Source of the DNA: Synergistales bacterium
Lineage (GTDB): Bacteria > Synergistota > Synergistia > Synergistales > Aminobacteriaceae
Assembly: GCA_025997955.1 (NCBI GenBank)
Contig: BNVH01000033.1
Span: forward strand, 1 to 36,798
Direction of reading: 5' to 3'
DNA: 36,798 nt
This document shows positions 23,491 to 31,243 of this stretch, piece after piece. The translations under genes were made by a program, and so were the position numbers. Position 1 is the stretch's first letter. Every line of letters starts with the position of its first letter. Below the pieces are notes generated by a model. That model was given only the letters and a program-made list of their open reading frames with translations, was not told the origin of the DNA and made no database searches.

Positions 23491-25444
23491 TGTTCTCTAT
23501 AAGCTTATAGTCATCCCCTATCTCGCGAAACGGGAATGAAAAAGAAGACGCTCCGTCCTCAATTTTGCGCAAAATTTGTTTAGCGTCAAGCTCTGTGTCA
23601 AGACCATATCGCAAATCGAAGAATTTTTGAACCGCTTCAGGCAGAAGCGGATTCGGATATAGTCGCATGACTTCCTCGCCTAATGCCGCCATTCGCTGAA
23701 ACCAACCTTTCGGCAACCCTAATTCCGGAGTAAACACAAACACCTCACCGGGAATGAGTTTGCCTTTTTCGTCGCGTAATTCCCCTTCCCGATTACATCG
23801 CCCCGCCGCCTGCGCTATTGAGTCGATACCTGCCGCCGCGCGATAGACGTAGGGGAAATCAATGTTGACGCCAGCTTCGATAAGTTGAGTAGACACGACA
23901 ACACATTTTTGACCAGCTTTTAGCCGCTTTTTAATTTCGTTAAGCACTTTCGTTCTATGTACAGGACACATTGCCGCACTCAAGTGATATAAGCCTTCCC
24001 CATCGCTGCTTAGAGCAAACAGCTTCCGCGCGTGAGAACGCGTATTCACAATACATAATACTTGCGTATGCAAAATCAGCCGCTCGGCGAGCACATTATC
24101 AGATAGAGTTCCGAGGTTCGTGATGTGTACGCGCGAAAGCTCGGAAAACAACTTGGTCGTATCAGAGATTATCTCGCTAACCTCTAAGCCGTCAAGCCAT
24201 TCCAATTTTATCGACGGTTGCGTTGCGGTGCAGAACACGACTGTCGCCCCGAAGTCCGCGACAAGGCTTTTCAGCGCAGCGATCGTAGGTAGCAACAGTG
24301 AATCCGGCAATGTCTGCGCCTCGTCCAAGATGATAACGCTGTTTGCGAGGTTATGGATCTTGCGCGCTTTTGACGGCTTCGCGGCGAAAAGACTCTCGAA
24401 AAGCTGAACATTCGTCGTGACAATCAACGGCGCGTCCCAATTTTCAGTTGCAAGATGATGCCGATTATTTTCTTCATCTTCAGTATCGCCGCGCACAGAA
24501 TTATTCTCGCCGACATTGCTGTGATGTTCCAATACAAGTTCGTCCCCGAAAATCTCGCGAAATACGTTTGCGTTCTGTTCTGTTATTGATGTAAACGGAA
24601 TCGCGTAGATTATCCGCCTCATACCGTGTTTTTCGGAATGTTTGAGCGCAAGGGCAAGCGAGGAAAGTGTTTTCCCGCCACCGGTCGGAACCGTAAGTTT
24701 GAATAATCCGCGCTCACCATCAGCCGCGTTTAGGCAGGCGTTCAATACATCGCGACGCGCAATATTTACCGGATTATCCTGAGGGTAGTTTTGTAACTTG
24801 CGAAGTTCAGGCGCGAACAATTCGCGATATTTCTCAAGCGATGGAAACGATTGCCGCCTCTTTGCGCGTTGCGCGTCCATAAACGCTTCGGTGTCGAGAT
24901 AATCGGCGTCAACGAGTGCGGAGAACACCATACGAATCAGCATAGTAACGTAAAACGCTTGATGAGTTTTCGACTGAGGAGCGGTTGTTTTCTTAAGTGT
25001 AATGTTCAGAGCGGTTTCTGGAATATCGCATAGCAGTTTAGCGCCAGTACGCTTAAGCATTTTTTCTAAATCGGCAACACCATCAAGCGAAATATCATCG
25101 GGCAAGCCTCCATGATGAGCACAGATTATGTACGCAAGCAGTTTACCAAGTTGTTTACCATATCGTTTGACTGCAATTCGTCCACCCTCGGTTTTGTGAT
25201 CGACATGAGTCTTCTTTCCGTGTAAACGCAGTTGAAAGTCTTTGGTCGCTTTTCCAATGTCGTGAAGTAGCCCCGCCGCCTGCGCCAATTCTCCAGCACC
25301 AAACTCGTCAGCGGCGTCTTGCGCAAGACATGACACTGCGCTCAAATGCGCTTCAAGCGTTTGCCACTCAGATTCAGGCAATACCTTCTCACTTTGCGGA
25401 TCAGTCTTTGTGTGCGCGTAGATATCAGTCATAATTCTTGTCAT
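23483..25444 (-). CDS. cas3: CRISPR-associated helicase-nuclease Cas3 (type I-C), frameshifted near the end
   Basis: Cas3 degrades DNA engaged by Cascade. The N-terminal HD nuclease has His33, His61-Asp62 (LLHDIGK) and His110-His111 (AHHGGLPD). The helicase has Walker A VPTGGGKT, DEAQ, FCTATQPS, STQLIEAGVNIDFP and QAAGRCNREGE. The frame stops at 23483, about 88 residues short; the missing C-terminal domain is present in the next frame. Start ATG 25444 has AAGG 6 nt upstream; ATGs at 25450 and 25432 are alternatives. Whether the truncated helicase is active is unknown; a sequencing error is possible because the shift is one base. Confidence 0.9.
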   Translation of the reverse strand: MTRIMTDIYAHTKTDPQSEKVLPESEWQTLEAHLSAVSCLAQDAADEFGAGELAQAAGLLHDIGKATKDFQLRLHGKKTHVDHKTEGGRIAVKRYGKQLGKLLAYIICAHHGGLPDDISLDGVADLEKMLKRTGAKLLCDIPETALNITLKKTTAPQSKTHQAFYVTMLIRMVFSALVDADYLDTEAFMDAQRAKRRQSFPSLEKYRELFAPELRKLQNYPQDNPVNIARRDVLNACLNAADGERGLFKLTVPTGGGKTLSSLALALKHSEKHGMRRIIYAIPFTSITEQNANVFREIFGDELVLEHHSNVGENNSVRGDTEDEENNRHHLATENWDAPLIVTTNVQLFESLFAAKPSKARKIHNLANSVIILDEAQTLPDSLLLPTIAALKSLVADFGATVVFCTATQPSIKLEWLDGLEVSEIISDTTKLFSELSRVHITNLGTLSDNVLAERLILHTQVLCIVNTRSHARKLFALSSDGEGLYHLSAAMCPVHRTKVLNEIKKRLKAGQKCVVVSTQLIEAGVNIDFPYVYRAAAGIDSIAQAAGRCNREGELRDEKGKLIPGEVFVFTPELGLPKGWFQRMAALGEEVMRLYPNPLLPEAVQKFFDLRYGLDTELDAKQILRKIEDGASSFSFPFREIGDDYKLIENKL

Positions 25445-25473
25445 AACCATCCTTTCTTGACATGGCTTATATC

Positions 25474-25495
25474 TTTAGTTAATTTGTGTTATACT
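25474..25495 (+). promoter_or_regulatory. predicted Cascade target site in the cas leader region
   Basis: Positions 25477-25495 match the guide bases of the lone repeat RNA at 25625-25643 in 16 of 19 positions. The mismatches fall only at guide positions 6, 12 and 18. TTT (25474-25476) lies in the PAM position; the I-C consensus is TTC. The site covers about +6 to +24 of the predicted cas transcript, so a bound Cascade would block the cas operon. Confidence 0.7.
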
Positions 25496-25507
25496 AATAT
25501 CCATTAT

Positions 25508-25535
25508 ATTATAATTATTATGGGGTTTTTGTCAA
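25508..25535 (-). promoter_or_regulatory. cas operon promoter
   Basis: On the minus strand TTGACA (25535-25530), a 16-bp spacer and TATAAT (25513-25508) are both perfect consensus. The predicted start is near 25501, giving a leader of about 57 nt to the cas3 start. Such a strong promoter would need repression, which the adjacent lone-repeat RNA could supply. Confidence 0.75.
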
Positions 25536-25555
25536 GACAAAGGGTAATATTTTTT

Positions 25556-25583
25556 TTGCACTTCTACTGTTTATTGTTACAAT
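25556..25583 (+). promoter_or_regulatory. promoter of the crRNA-like RNA
   Basis: TTGCAC (25556-25561), a 16-bp spacer and the extended -10 TG-T-TACAAT (25575-25583) point rightward. The predicted start falls at about 25590, the first base of the diverged repeat. A second extended -10, TG-T-TATACT at 25487-25495, lies within the predicted target site and could give a longer transcript. Confidence 0.6.
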
Positions 25584-25589
25584 TATTAT

Positions 25590-25696
25590 GTCGATGGTGT
25601 GGAGACATTATCGTGGATTGAAACAGTTATTTTGTTTTATAGTTAACAATGCACCAAATAAAAGAGCGATGGAAATTGCCTCGTCGCTCTTTTATT
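25590..25696 (+). ncRNA. CreR-like autoregulatory crRNA (lone diverged CRISPR repeat plus guide)
   Basis: The repeat (25590-25624) starts GT. It folds a 9-bp stem (CGATGGTGT with ACATTATCG, two G-U pairs) around GGAG, and ends TGGATTGAAAC, exactly the array handle. The array repeat has the same GT, stem, 4-nt loop and 11-nt handle but a different stem sequence, so structure is kept while sequence changed. Cas5c should cut at the stem base. The following bases (from 25625) match the cas leader region at 25477-25495 except at positions 6, 12 and 18, where type I crRNA bases flip out. A terminator ends the RNA. Partial pairing would allow Cascade binding without full cleavage. Function is inferred; related CreR RNAs are known in other CRISPR types. 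Confidence 0.75.
25657..25696 (+). terminator. terminator of the crRNA-like RNA (probably bidirectional)
   Basis: AATAAAAGAGCGA (25657-25669) and TCGCTCTTTTATT (25684-25696) form a perfect 13-bp stem with a 14-nt loop. The T-rich 3' arm fits an intrinsic terminator rightward, and the A-rich 5' arm gives the same leftward, so it could also end the DUF4143 gene transcript. Confidence 0.7.
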
Positions 25697-25728
25697 CACT
25701 CTGAGCGGTGCGCCGCTGACCAAAAACA

Positions 25729-25753
25729 GGGCGGACACATAGCGCCCTACGAG
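25729..25753. repeat. dispersed GTAGGGGCGA-type element, copy 3
   Basis: AGGGCG and CGCCCT pair around GACACATAG next to TACGA. It is a weaker relative of the palindromes at 137 and 32193 and lies just past the DUF4143 gene stop. Confidence 0.4.
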
Positions 25754-25760
25754 TGTGTGG

Positions 25761-27089
25761 CTACCGCGCCCCCATCCCAATCAACCTCCCTGCCCAGTCC
25801 GCCATAAACAGCGGAATATTGAGCAAATCGCCGTCCAATCTTAGATTGGAGAGAGAAAACCTCACCCGCAATTTTGTTTCGCGCGGGAATTTTTCTTTGT
25901 ATTTTTTTAAACTTTTACTCTCGGTGTTGGTCTCGGCCTTGACCTCTACCGGAAATATGTCATTTTCGAGCTGAATGAGAAAGTCCACTTCGTAGGGCGG
26001 GTTTGCCTGCGACCAATAGCGGGGCGTCACCTCGAACTGGTTTTTCAGCGCCTGCAACACGTAGTTTTCGGACAGCGCCCCCTTGAACTCAGCGAACAGC
26101 CTATTCCCCTCGCCGAAGGCGGTGGGGGCGAGCTGAGACAGTCTCCTGAGCAGACCCACATCCACAAGGTAAATCTTGAAGGCGGACAGGTCGTCGTAGG
26201 CGGAGATAGGCAGTCCGGGCGCGGAACTGCGGTAAATTTTGCTCACCAACTCAGCGTCAACCAACCACTGCAGCGCGTCCTCGTACTCCCGCGCCCGCGC
26301 GCCATTTTTTACGGCCTTATAGAGGAATTTTTTATTTTCACGGGCAAGCTGAGAGGGGACGGACTTCCAAATCATCGAAATTTTGGGAAACTCCGATAGA
26401 CTTGGATGTTTGGAAAAATCGCGCTCGTAGGCGCTGATAATATTGATAAGCGCCGTCTGCATTGCCTCTGTGTCGCGGTCTTCCGTCCACATCAGGACAG
26501 GTTCCGGCATTCCGCCGGTAACAAAGTACATTTTGAGTTTTTCATAGAGCGGATTGAAAAAAGCGTCGGGGATGGGAGCGATTTTGTCTACGCTCTCTAT
26601 ATACCGCGCTAAGTTTTCGTCGCCGTTCGCCATCAAAAACTCGGCGAACGTCATAGGGTTGATCCCAAGAAAGTCGACCTTGCCCACAGGAAACGAGGAG
26701 GGCTTGGACAGAGCTACTCCCAAAAGAGAGCCAGCGCAGGCGACGTGATACTCCGAGGCGTTCTCGCAGAAGTACTTCAGGGAATTTATGACTGCGGGAC
26801 AGTCCTGTATCTCGTCAAAGATAATCAGCGTATCTTTTGGCTGAATCTTCCGCCCCCCGGCCAAGTTTAGGTTTTGCAGAATTCGCCCTACGTCCTTGGT
26901 GGTTTCAAAAAACTGCCTGTATTCTTCGTGTTCGTCAAAGTTGAAGTAGGCGATGTTTTCGTAGTACCGCCTACCGAATTCTTTGAGAATCCAAGTCTTA
27001 CCCACCTGCCGCACACCCTTTAAGATGAGCGGTTTGCGGCGTCCCGAGTTTTTCCATTTTAGTAAATCCCTCAAAATAAGCCGTTCCAT
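25761..27089 (-). CDS. AAA-type ATPase with DUF4143 domain
   Basis: This 442-residue protein has an N-terminal AAA_14 domain. Walker A GVRQVGKT is at 25-32 and Walker B LIIFDEIQD is around 88-96; GSLLGVALSKPSSFPVGK follows and is typical of the family. A C-terminal DUF4143 domain ends in a PD-(D/E)XK-like stretch (YEVDFLIQLENDIFPVEVKAE). Such genes are very common as single accessory genes in gut bacteria and their role is unknown; the nuclease-like end suggests action on nucleic acids. ATG 27089 has GAGG about 7 nt upstream. Two 15-bp direct repeats lie in its upstream region. Confidence 0.85.
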   Translation of the reverse strand: MERLILRDLLKWKNSGRRKPLILKGVRQVGKTWILKEFGRRYYENIAYFNFDEHEEYRQFFETTKDVGRILQNLNLAGGRKIQPKDTLIIFDEIQDCPAVINSLKYFCENASEYHVACAGSLLGVALSKPSSFPVGKVDFLGINPMTFAEFLMANGDENLARYIESVDKIAPIPDAFFNPLYEKLKMYFVTGGMPEPVLMWTEDRDTEAMQTALINIISAYERDFSKHPSLSEFPKISMIWKSVPSQLARENKKFLYKAVKNGARAREYEDALQWLVDAELVSKIYRSSAPGLPISAYDDLSAFKIYLVDVGLLRRLSQLAPTAFGEGNRLFAEFKGALSENYVLQALKNQFEVTPRYWSQANPPYEVDFLIQLENDIFPVEVKAETNTESKSLKKYKEKFPRETKLRVRFSLSNLRLDGDLLNIPLFMADWAGRLIGMGAR

Positions 27090-27099
27090 CTCACACCTC

Positions 27100-27147
27100 T
27101 ATCACACTTTTATATGGATTTTGAGGTAAGTTTATCACACTTTTATA
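27100..27147. repeat. 15-bp direct repeat pair upstream of the DUF4143 gene
   Basis: TATCACACTTTTATA occurs at 27100-27114 and 27133-27147, 33 bp apart, in the divergent region between the DUF4143 ATPase and the flavin reductase. On the minus strand it reads TATAAAAGTGTGATA. About three helical turns apart, the pair could be an operator. Confidence 0.55.
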
Positions 27148-27160
27148 CGACGAACCATCT

Positions 27161-27191
27161 TTGCCGTAGTCCGCCCGTTTTACTGTATAAT
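27161..27191 (+). promoter_or_regulatory. candidate promoter of the flavin reductase-hutU operon
   Basis: TATAAT (27186-27191) is perfect; TTGCCG (27161-27166) lies 19 bp upstream, a somewhat long spacer. The start would be near 27198, about 50 nt before the ATG at 27249. Confidence 0.45.
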
Positions 27192-27248
27192 CAAAAACAA
27201 ACCTTCACATCAACACCCGCAGCCAATATACAATAGGAGGAATTTACC

Positions 27249-27806
27249 ATGAAAAAAAGCATTGGCGTCAAAAGTCTTATCTATCCGAATCCGGTTTTGG
27301 TCGTATGCACATACGACGCCGCTGGCAAAGCTAACGCGGCGACGTTGGCTTGGGGAGGCATAGCGAGTTCGGGCCCTGCCGCCTTGTCCATAGCAGTTCA
27401 GCCGCCGCGCTACACCTATGCCGCGCTTATGAGCAGAAAAGCCTTTACGGTGAACCTCACGCCGGCCAAGTACGCCGCCGAAGCGGACTATTTCGGGCTC
27501 GTATCCGGGCGCGACGTTGACAAGTTCGCCGCGACGGGACTCACTCCGGTCAAAAGCGACCTCGTGGACGCGCCGCTCATCGCCGAGTTTCCGTACTCTC
27601 TTGAGTGCGTCGTGAAGCACACGCTCGACCTTGGAATGCATACTTTGTTTATCGGCGAAATTAAAGACGTGAAGGCGGAAGGGGAAGCGAGTGACATCTG
27701 GAGCGACTTCGAGCTTCTGACGTTTGACGCGGGTAGCCGAGAATACCGCGCCCCGGGCAAGGCTATAGCCAAAGCGTTCGAGTCCGGCAAGAAGTTCATA
27801 GCATAG
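27249..27806 (+). CDS. flavin reductase family (FMN-binding) protein
   Basis: This 185-residue protein of the flavin reductase-like/split-barrel FMN family begins VKSLIYPNPVLVVCTYDAAG, continues NAATLAWGGIASSGPAALSIAV and has AFTVNLTPAKYAAEADYFGL. All are characteristic strands binding FMN. It probably uses NAD(P)H to reduce flavin, but many members bind FMN without a known substrate. AGGAGG is 8 nt before the ATG. hutU follows by 13 bp in the same direction, so the two are probably cotranscribed. Confidence 0.82.
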   Translation: MKKSIGVKSLIYPNPVLVVCTYDAAGKANAATLAWGGIASSGPAALSIAVQPPRYTYAALMSRKAFTVNLTPAKYAAEADYFGLVSGRDVDKFAATGLTPVKSDLVDAPLIAEFPYSLECVVKHTLDLGMHTLFIGEIKDVKAEGEASDIWSDFELLTFDAGSREYRAPGKAIAKAFESGKKFIA

Positions 27807-27819
27807 GGGAAATTATAAT

Positions 27820-29853
27820 ATGCAGACAAACGATCAGCTTGACAACGCCATGAGAATTAAATTGGATTTTCCAGATGGTTTGCCCGCGAAAGCCGTTTTC
27901 GACCCGCAGTATCGCCGCGCCCCTGACAGGGGGTACAACCTGAACGAACGTGAGACTGTGCTGGCCCTGAAAAACGCGCTCCGTTATATCCCCGAAAAAT
28001 ATCACAAAGAAATAGCGCCCGAGTTCTTGGAGGAGCTTCGCGCCCGCGGGCGCGTCTACGGCTACCGCTTCCGCCCGAGCGGGAAGCTAATTGGCAAGCC
28101 CTTGAACGAGTATAAAGGGCTCTGTACCGAGGGCAGGGCTTTTCAGGTGATGATAGACAACAACCTCGACTTCGACGTGGCGCTCTACCCCTATGAGCTT
28201 GTCACCTACGGCGAGACCGGGCAGGTCTGTCAAAACTGGATGCAATACCTTTTGATCAAAAAATACTTGGAGGTTTTGACCCACGACCAGACTCTCGTCG
28301 TGGAGTCCGGGCATCCCCTCGGATTTTTCCGCTCGCGCCCGGAGTCTCCGCGCGTCATTATCACAAACGCCATGATGGTTGGCATGTTCGACAACCAGGA
28401 GGAGTGGCACCGCGCTATGCAGCTCGGCGTGGCCAACTACGGGCAGATGACCGCCGGGGGCTGGATGTACATAGGGCCCCAGGGCATAGTACACGGCACG
28501 TACAACACGGTCCTGAACGCCGGACGCATAAAGTTCGGAGCAGGAAAGGCGAGTGACAGCAACACTAATTATCTGAAAGGGCGCCTTTTCGTCACGTCGG
28601 GGCTCGGGGGCATGAGCGGCGCACAGCCAAAGGCCGCCGATATAGCGGGCTGCGTCTCCATAACGGCCGAGGTCGACGAGTCGCGCATAAAGACGCGACA
28701 CAGTCAGGGCTGGGTTAAGGAGATAGCCAAGACGCCCAAGGAGGCGTTCGACCGCGCCAAAGTCTTGATGGGCGGCGACACGATAAGCTCGATAGCCTTC
28801 CACGGCAACATAGTTGACCTCCTGCAATACGCCGTGGACAACAACGTCACGATAGACCTCCTGTCCGACCAGACGAGCTGTCACGCGGCATATGACGGCG
28901 GATACTGCCCTGCCGGCATAACTTTCGAGGAGCGCACGCGTCTTTTGAAAGAGGACACCGCGAAGTTCCGCAAGCTCGTCGACGAAACCTTGTCCAATCA
29001 CTTCAAGCTAGTAAAAACTCTTGTTGATAAGGGCGCCTACTTCTTCGACTACGGCAACGCCTTCATGAGCGCCGTGTTCGAGGCGGGCGTGAAAGAAATA
29101 GCCAAAAACGGAGAGGACACGCACGACGGCTTCATCTTTCCGAGCTACGTCGAGGATATAATGGGGCCGCTCCTGTTCGACTACGGCTACGGGCCGTTTC
29201 GCTGGTGCTGCCTGTCGCGCGACCAAGGCGACCTGCGCAAGACGGACAAGGCCGCGATGGACTGCATCGACCCCGACAGGCGCTTTCAGGACAGGGACAA
29301 CTGGGCGTGGATACGCGACGCGGAGAAAAACGCGCTCGTCGTTGGCACTCAGTGCCGCATTCTCTATCAGGACTCGGACGGGCGGGCCAAGATAGCGCTC
29401 AAATTCAACGAGATGGTGCGAAGCGGCGAGATTGGTCCTGTGATGATGGGGCGCGACCACCACGACGTGTCGGGCACGGACTCGCCCTACCGCGAGACCT
29501 CCAACATCAAGGACGGGAGCAACATCATGGCCGACATGGCCGTGCAGTGCTTCGCGGGGAACGCCGCGCGAGGTATGAGCCTTGTGGCTTTGCACAACGG
29601 CGGCGGCGTGGGTATAGGCAAATCCATAAACGGCGGCTTCGGCCTCGTCTTGGACGGCTCTTTCCGCGTGGACGAGATAATCAAGAGCGCCATGAACTGG
29701 GACGTCATGAGCGGCGTGGCGCGGCGCGCCTGGGCGCGCAACGAGGGGGCTCTTGAGGTATCATCCGCGTTCAACTCCCGCCTCACGGGTGAGCACATCA
29801 CGCTGCCCTATATCGCCGACGACGCGTTTTTGGCAAAATTGGTTAAGGGGTAG
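27820..29853 (+). CDS. hutU: urocanate hydratase (long form)
   Basis: This 677-residue urocanase converts urocanate to imidazolonepropionate with tightly bound NAD, the second step of histidine degradation. Motifs are GLGGMSGAQPKAA (NAD-binding region), LLSDQTSCHAAYDGGYCPAG, YGYGPFRWCCLS (holding the catalytic Cys equivalent to Cys410 of Pseudomonas) and ALHNGGGVGIGKSINGG. It is about 120 residues longer than the classical 557-residue enzyme; long forms occur in several anaerobes. AGGGG lies about 11 nt upstream of the ATG. hutH, hutI and hutG are not adjacent; HutD and an ftcD stump lie elsewhere in the window. Confidence 0.92.
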   Translation: MQTNDQLDNAMRIKLDFPDGLPAKAVFDPQYRRAPDRGYNLNERETVLALKNALRYIPEKYHKEIAPEFLEELRARGRVYGYRFRPSGKLIGKPLNEYKGLCTEGRAFQVMIDNNLDFDVALYPYELVTYGETGQVCQNWMQYLLIKKYLEVLTHDQTLVVESGHPLGFFRSRPESPRVIITNAMMVGMFDNQEEWHRAMQLGVANYGQMTAGGWMYIGPQGIVHGTYNTVLNAGRIKFGAGKASDSNTNYLKGRLFVTSGLGGMSGAQPKAADIAGCVSITAEVDESRIKTRHSQGWVKEIAKTPKEAFDRAKVLMGGDTISSIAFHGNIVDLLQYAVDNNVTIDLLSDQTSCHAAYDGGYCPAGITFEERTRLLKEDTAKFRKLVDETLSNHFKLVKTLVDKGAYFFDYGNAFMSAVFEAGVKEIAKNGEDTHDGFIFPSYVEDIMGPLLFDYGYGPFRWCCLSRDQGDLRKTDKAAMDCIDPDRRFQDRDNWAWIRDAEKNALVVGTQCRILYQDSDGRAKIALKFNEMVRSGEIGPVMMGRDHHDVSGTDSPYRETSNIKDGSNIMADMAVQCFAGNAARGMSLVALHNGGGVGIGKSINGGFGLVLDGSFRVDEIIKSAMNWDVMSGVARRAWARNEGALEVSSAFNSRLTGEHITLPYIADDAFLAKLVKG

Positions 29854-29866
29854 GCAGACCAATACC

Positions 29867-29890
29867 GTAGAGGCGCGATAAATCGCCGCT
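29867..29890. repeat. dispersed GTAGGGGCGA-type element, copy 4 (degenerate)
   Basis: GTAGAGGCGCGATAAATCGCC follows the hutU stop, with GGCG and CGCC arms around CGATAAAT. It is a degenerate relative of the palindromic repeats elsewhere in the window. Confidence 0.4.
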
Positions 29891-29912
29891 GTCTAAAACT
29901 TGCGCCCCCGTC

Positions 29913-29961
29913 GTCACGACAAATGCGAACAAGCCGTTGGTTTGTTCGCATTTGTCGTGAC
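29913..29961. terminator. 20-bp perfect hairpin between convergent genes
   Basis: GTCACGACAAATGCGAACAA (29913-29932) is perfectly complementary to 29942-29961 around a 9-nt loop. It sits between hutU and the convergent cupin gene, where a bidirectional terminator is expected. Neither side has a clear T-tract, so it could instead be a mobile palindrome. Confidence 0.55.
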
Positions 29962-29972
29962 AATAGCGATTA

Positions 29973-31175
29973 TTACGCGTATTTTTTCAGAACCGGCGCG
30001 TCGCCGTTGATGTCGGGGCCGAAAAATTTTATTATCATCATGTCCTCTTTGCCAGTGTTTACGACCTTCACGCCGCGCTTCGCCCGCGCATCCGTGACCA
30101 TTATCTCGTCGCGCGTCAGACTGCGCCCCCTGACAGGAAGCCCTCCAAACTCGCCCTCTCCGTCCCAAACGAGTATGTTGTACGCGCCCTTATCGAAACA
30201 CTCGCAGCTCTTGCCCGGACGCACTATCAGCTTTGTGCCGCTGTACTTGTTGGTGTTGTAGAATATCCACCACTCCTCGCTGTCAGGCCCAATCTTGCCC
30301 TCAATCGGAAGCGGGGGCGTGTGGTGATTTTCGTAAAAATACGGGTCTCCGTTGGCCTCCCAGTCGAGCTGGTCGACGAGCGCCATCATGCCTTTTTCTT
30401 TGAGTTCGTCGGGCGGGACGTCCCTTGTCAGAACGCCTTTATCAAGAAGTCTGAGCGCGAGGCGTCCTTGGAACATAGCCGAGACGTCGGAGTCCTCCTG
30501 TAGCTCTATTGTGAGGGCGCTTCCCGGCGCGTGCAATATGCCGGCCGGCAAATGGAAGCCGTCGTCAGGCATATTTAAGTAAGCCCGTGACAAGCTCAGG
30601 AATCTATCCGTATGCTCCCAGTCTTCGAGATACTGAACTATTAGGTCCTTGCGGCCCTCGCGCACTATATAGGGGTGAAGCCCGAAAAACGTCTCAGGAT
30701 GCGGCCCCATTGGCACGTTCGGAGGGAAATAGTAAGACTCCTCCTTTGACTTCTTGCCAAGTTTGCTCGCGTCGCGCTGCGTCTGGTGAATATGAAACGG
30801 GAGGCGGTTGTCGTTGTCGAAGAACTTAGGCAGACGCCCCAATCCTTTATGAGTGGAAGCGTAGTCAGCGCCCATTATCAAATCCGGCGCCGCTTCGACC
30901 GCGTCGCGGAGAGTGATAGGAGAAGCGCCCAGCACGCCGGATACGTCTAAAAAGCTCAACCCCTCGTCTTTTGTCACGATTGGGTTCTCGGCCTCGGTCG
31001 TGGACGCTATCCATCTTTCGGTGATATATCCGCGCGGCCCCACGTCATAATCTTTATCCGGCAGCCCGAGCCTCTTGCCGGGCGGCAAAAAAACGCGCGA
31101 CACCAAAGCCGGCTCAAGCCGCAACAACCCGCCGGACTCGTCTATCATGCCGGATACGGTCTTTTTTATATCCAT
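29973..31175 (-). CDS. PMI-like cupin sugar isomerase
   Basis: This 400-residue protein resembles type I phosphomannose isomerase/cupin sugar-binding proteins. The first cupin carries RLPFHIHQTQRDA and GPHPETFFGLHPY, giving His and Glu ligands in the family's HxH and HPE positions. LPAGILHAPGSALTIELQEDSD matches the PMI H-x-G-x-ELQE-x-SD pattern. A second cupin follows (VRPGKSCECFDKG). It is the last gene of the leftward sugar ABC operon, so it probably isomerises or epimerises the imported sugar. The precise substrate is unknown, and a direct ManA activity is not certain. Confidence 0.68.
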   Translation of the reverse strand: MDIKKTVSGMIDESGGLLRLEPALVSRVFLPPGKRLGLPDKDYDVGPRGYITERWIASTTEAENPIVTKDEGLSFLDVSGVLGASPITLRDAVEAAPDLIMGADYASTHKGLGRLPKFFDNDNRLPFHIHQTQRDASKLGKKSKEESYYFPPNVPMGPHPETFFGLHPYIVREGRKDLIVQYLEDWEHTDRFLSLSRAYLNMPDDGFHLPAGILHAPGSALTIELQEDSDVSAMFQGRLALRLLDKGVLTRDVPPDELKEKGMMALVDQLDWEANGDPYFYENHHTPPLPIEGKIGPDSEEWWIFYNTNKYSGTKLIVRPGKSCECFDKGAYNILVWDGEGEFGGLPVRGRSLTRDEIMVTDARAKRGVKVVNTGKEDMMIIKFFGPDINGDAPVLKKYA

Positions 31176-31192
31176 AATTTATCTCTCCCCTC

Positions 31193-31227
31193 AACAAAAG
31201 AGCCCGACCTGCATGCGCAAGCCGGGC
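31193..31227 (-). terminator. intrinsic terminator after the second sugar-binding protein gene
   Basis: On the minus strand GCCGGGC-complementary arms (31227-31221 and 31208-31202) enclose a TGCGCATGCA core and are followed by TCTTTTGTT. It lies between the binding-protein gene and the cupin gene and probably lowers cupin expression relative to the transporter. Confidence 0.55.
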
Positions 31228-31243
31228 CCCATTATGTTTGATA

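Noticed and set aside
25457..25485. Rightward TTGACA-17-TAATTT promoter just upstream of cas3
   Set aside because: The -10 matches only three positions; the extended -10 elements at 25487 and 25575 explain rightward transcription better.
28087..29595. Long leftward frames of 304 and 195 codons inside hutU
   Set aside because: They are shadows of a high-GC real gene; composition is not protein-like and hutU is unmistakable.
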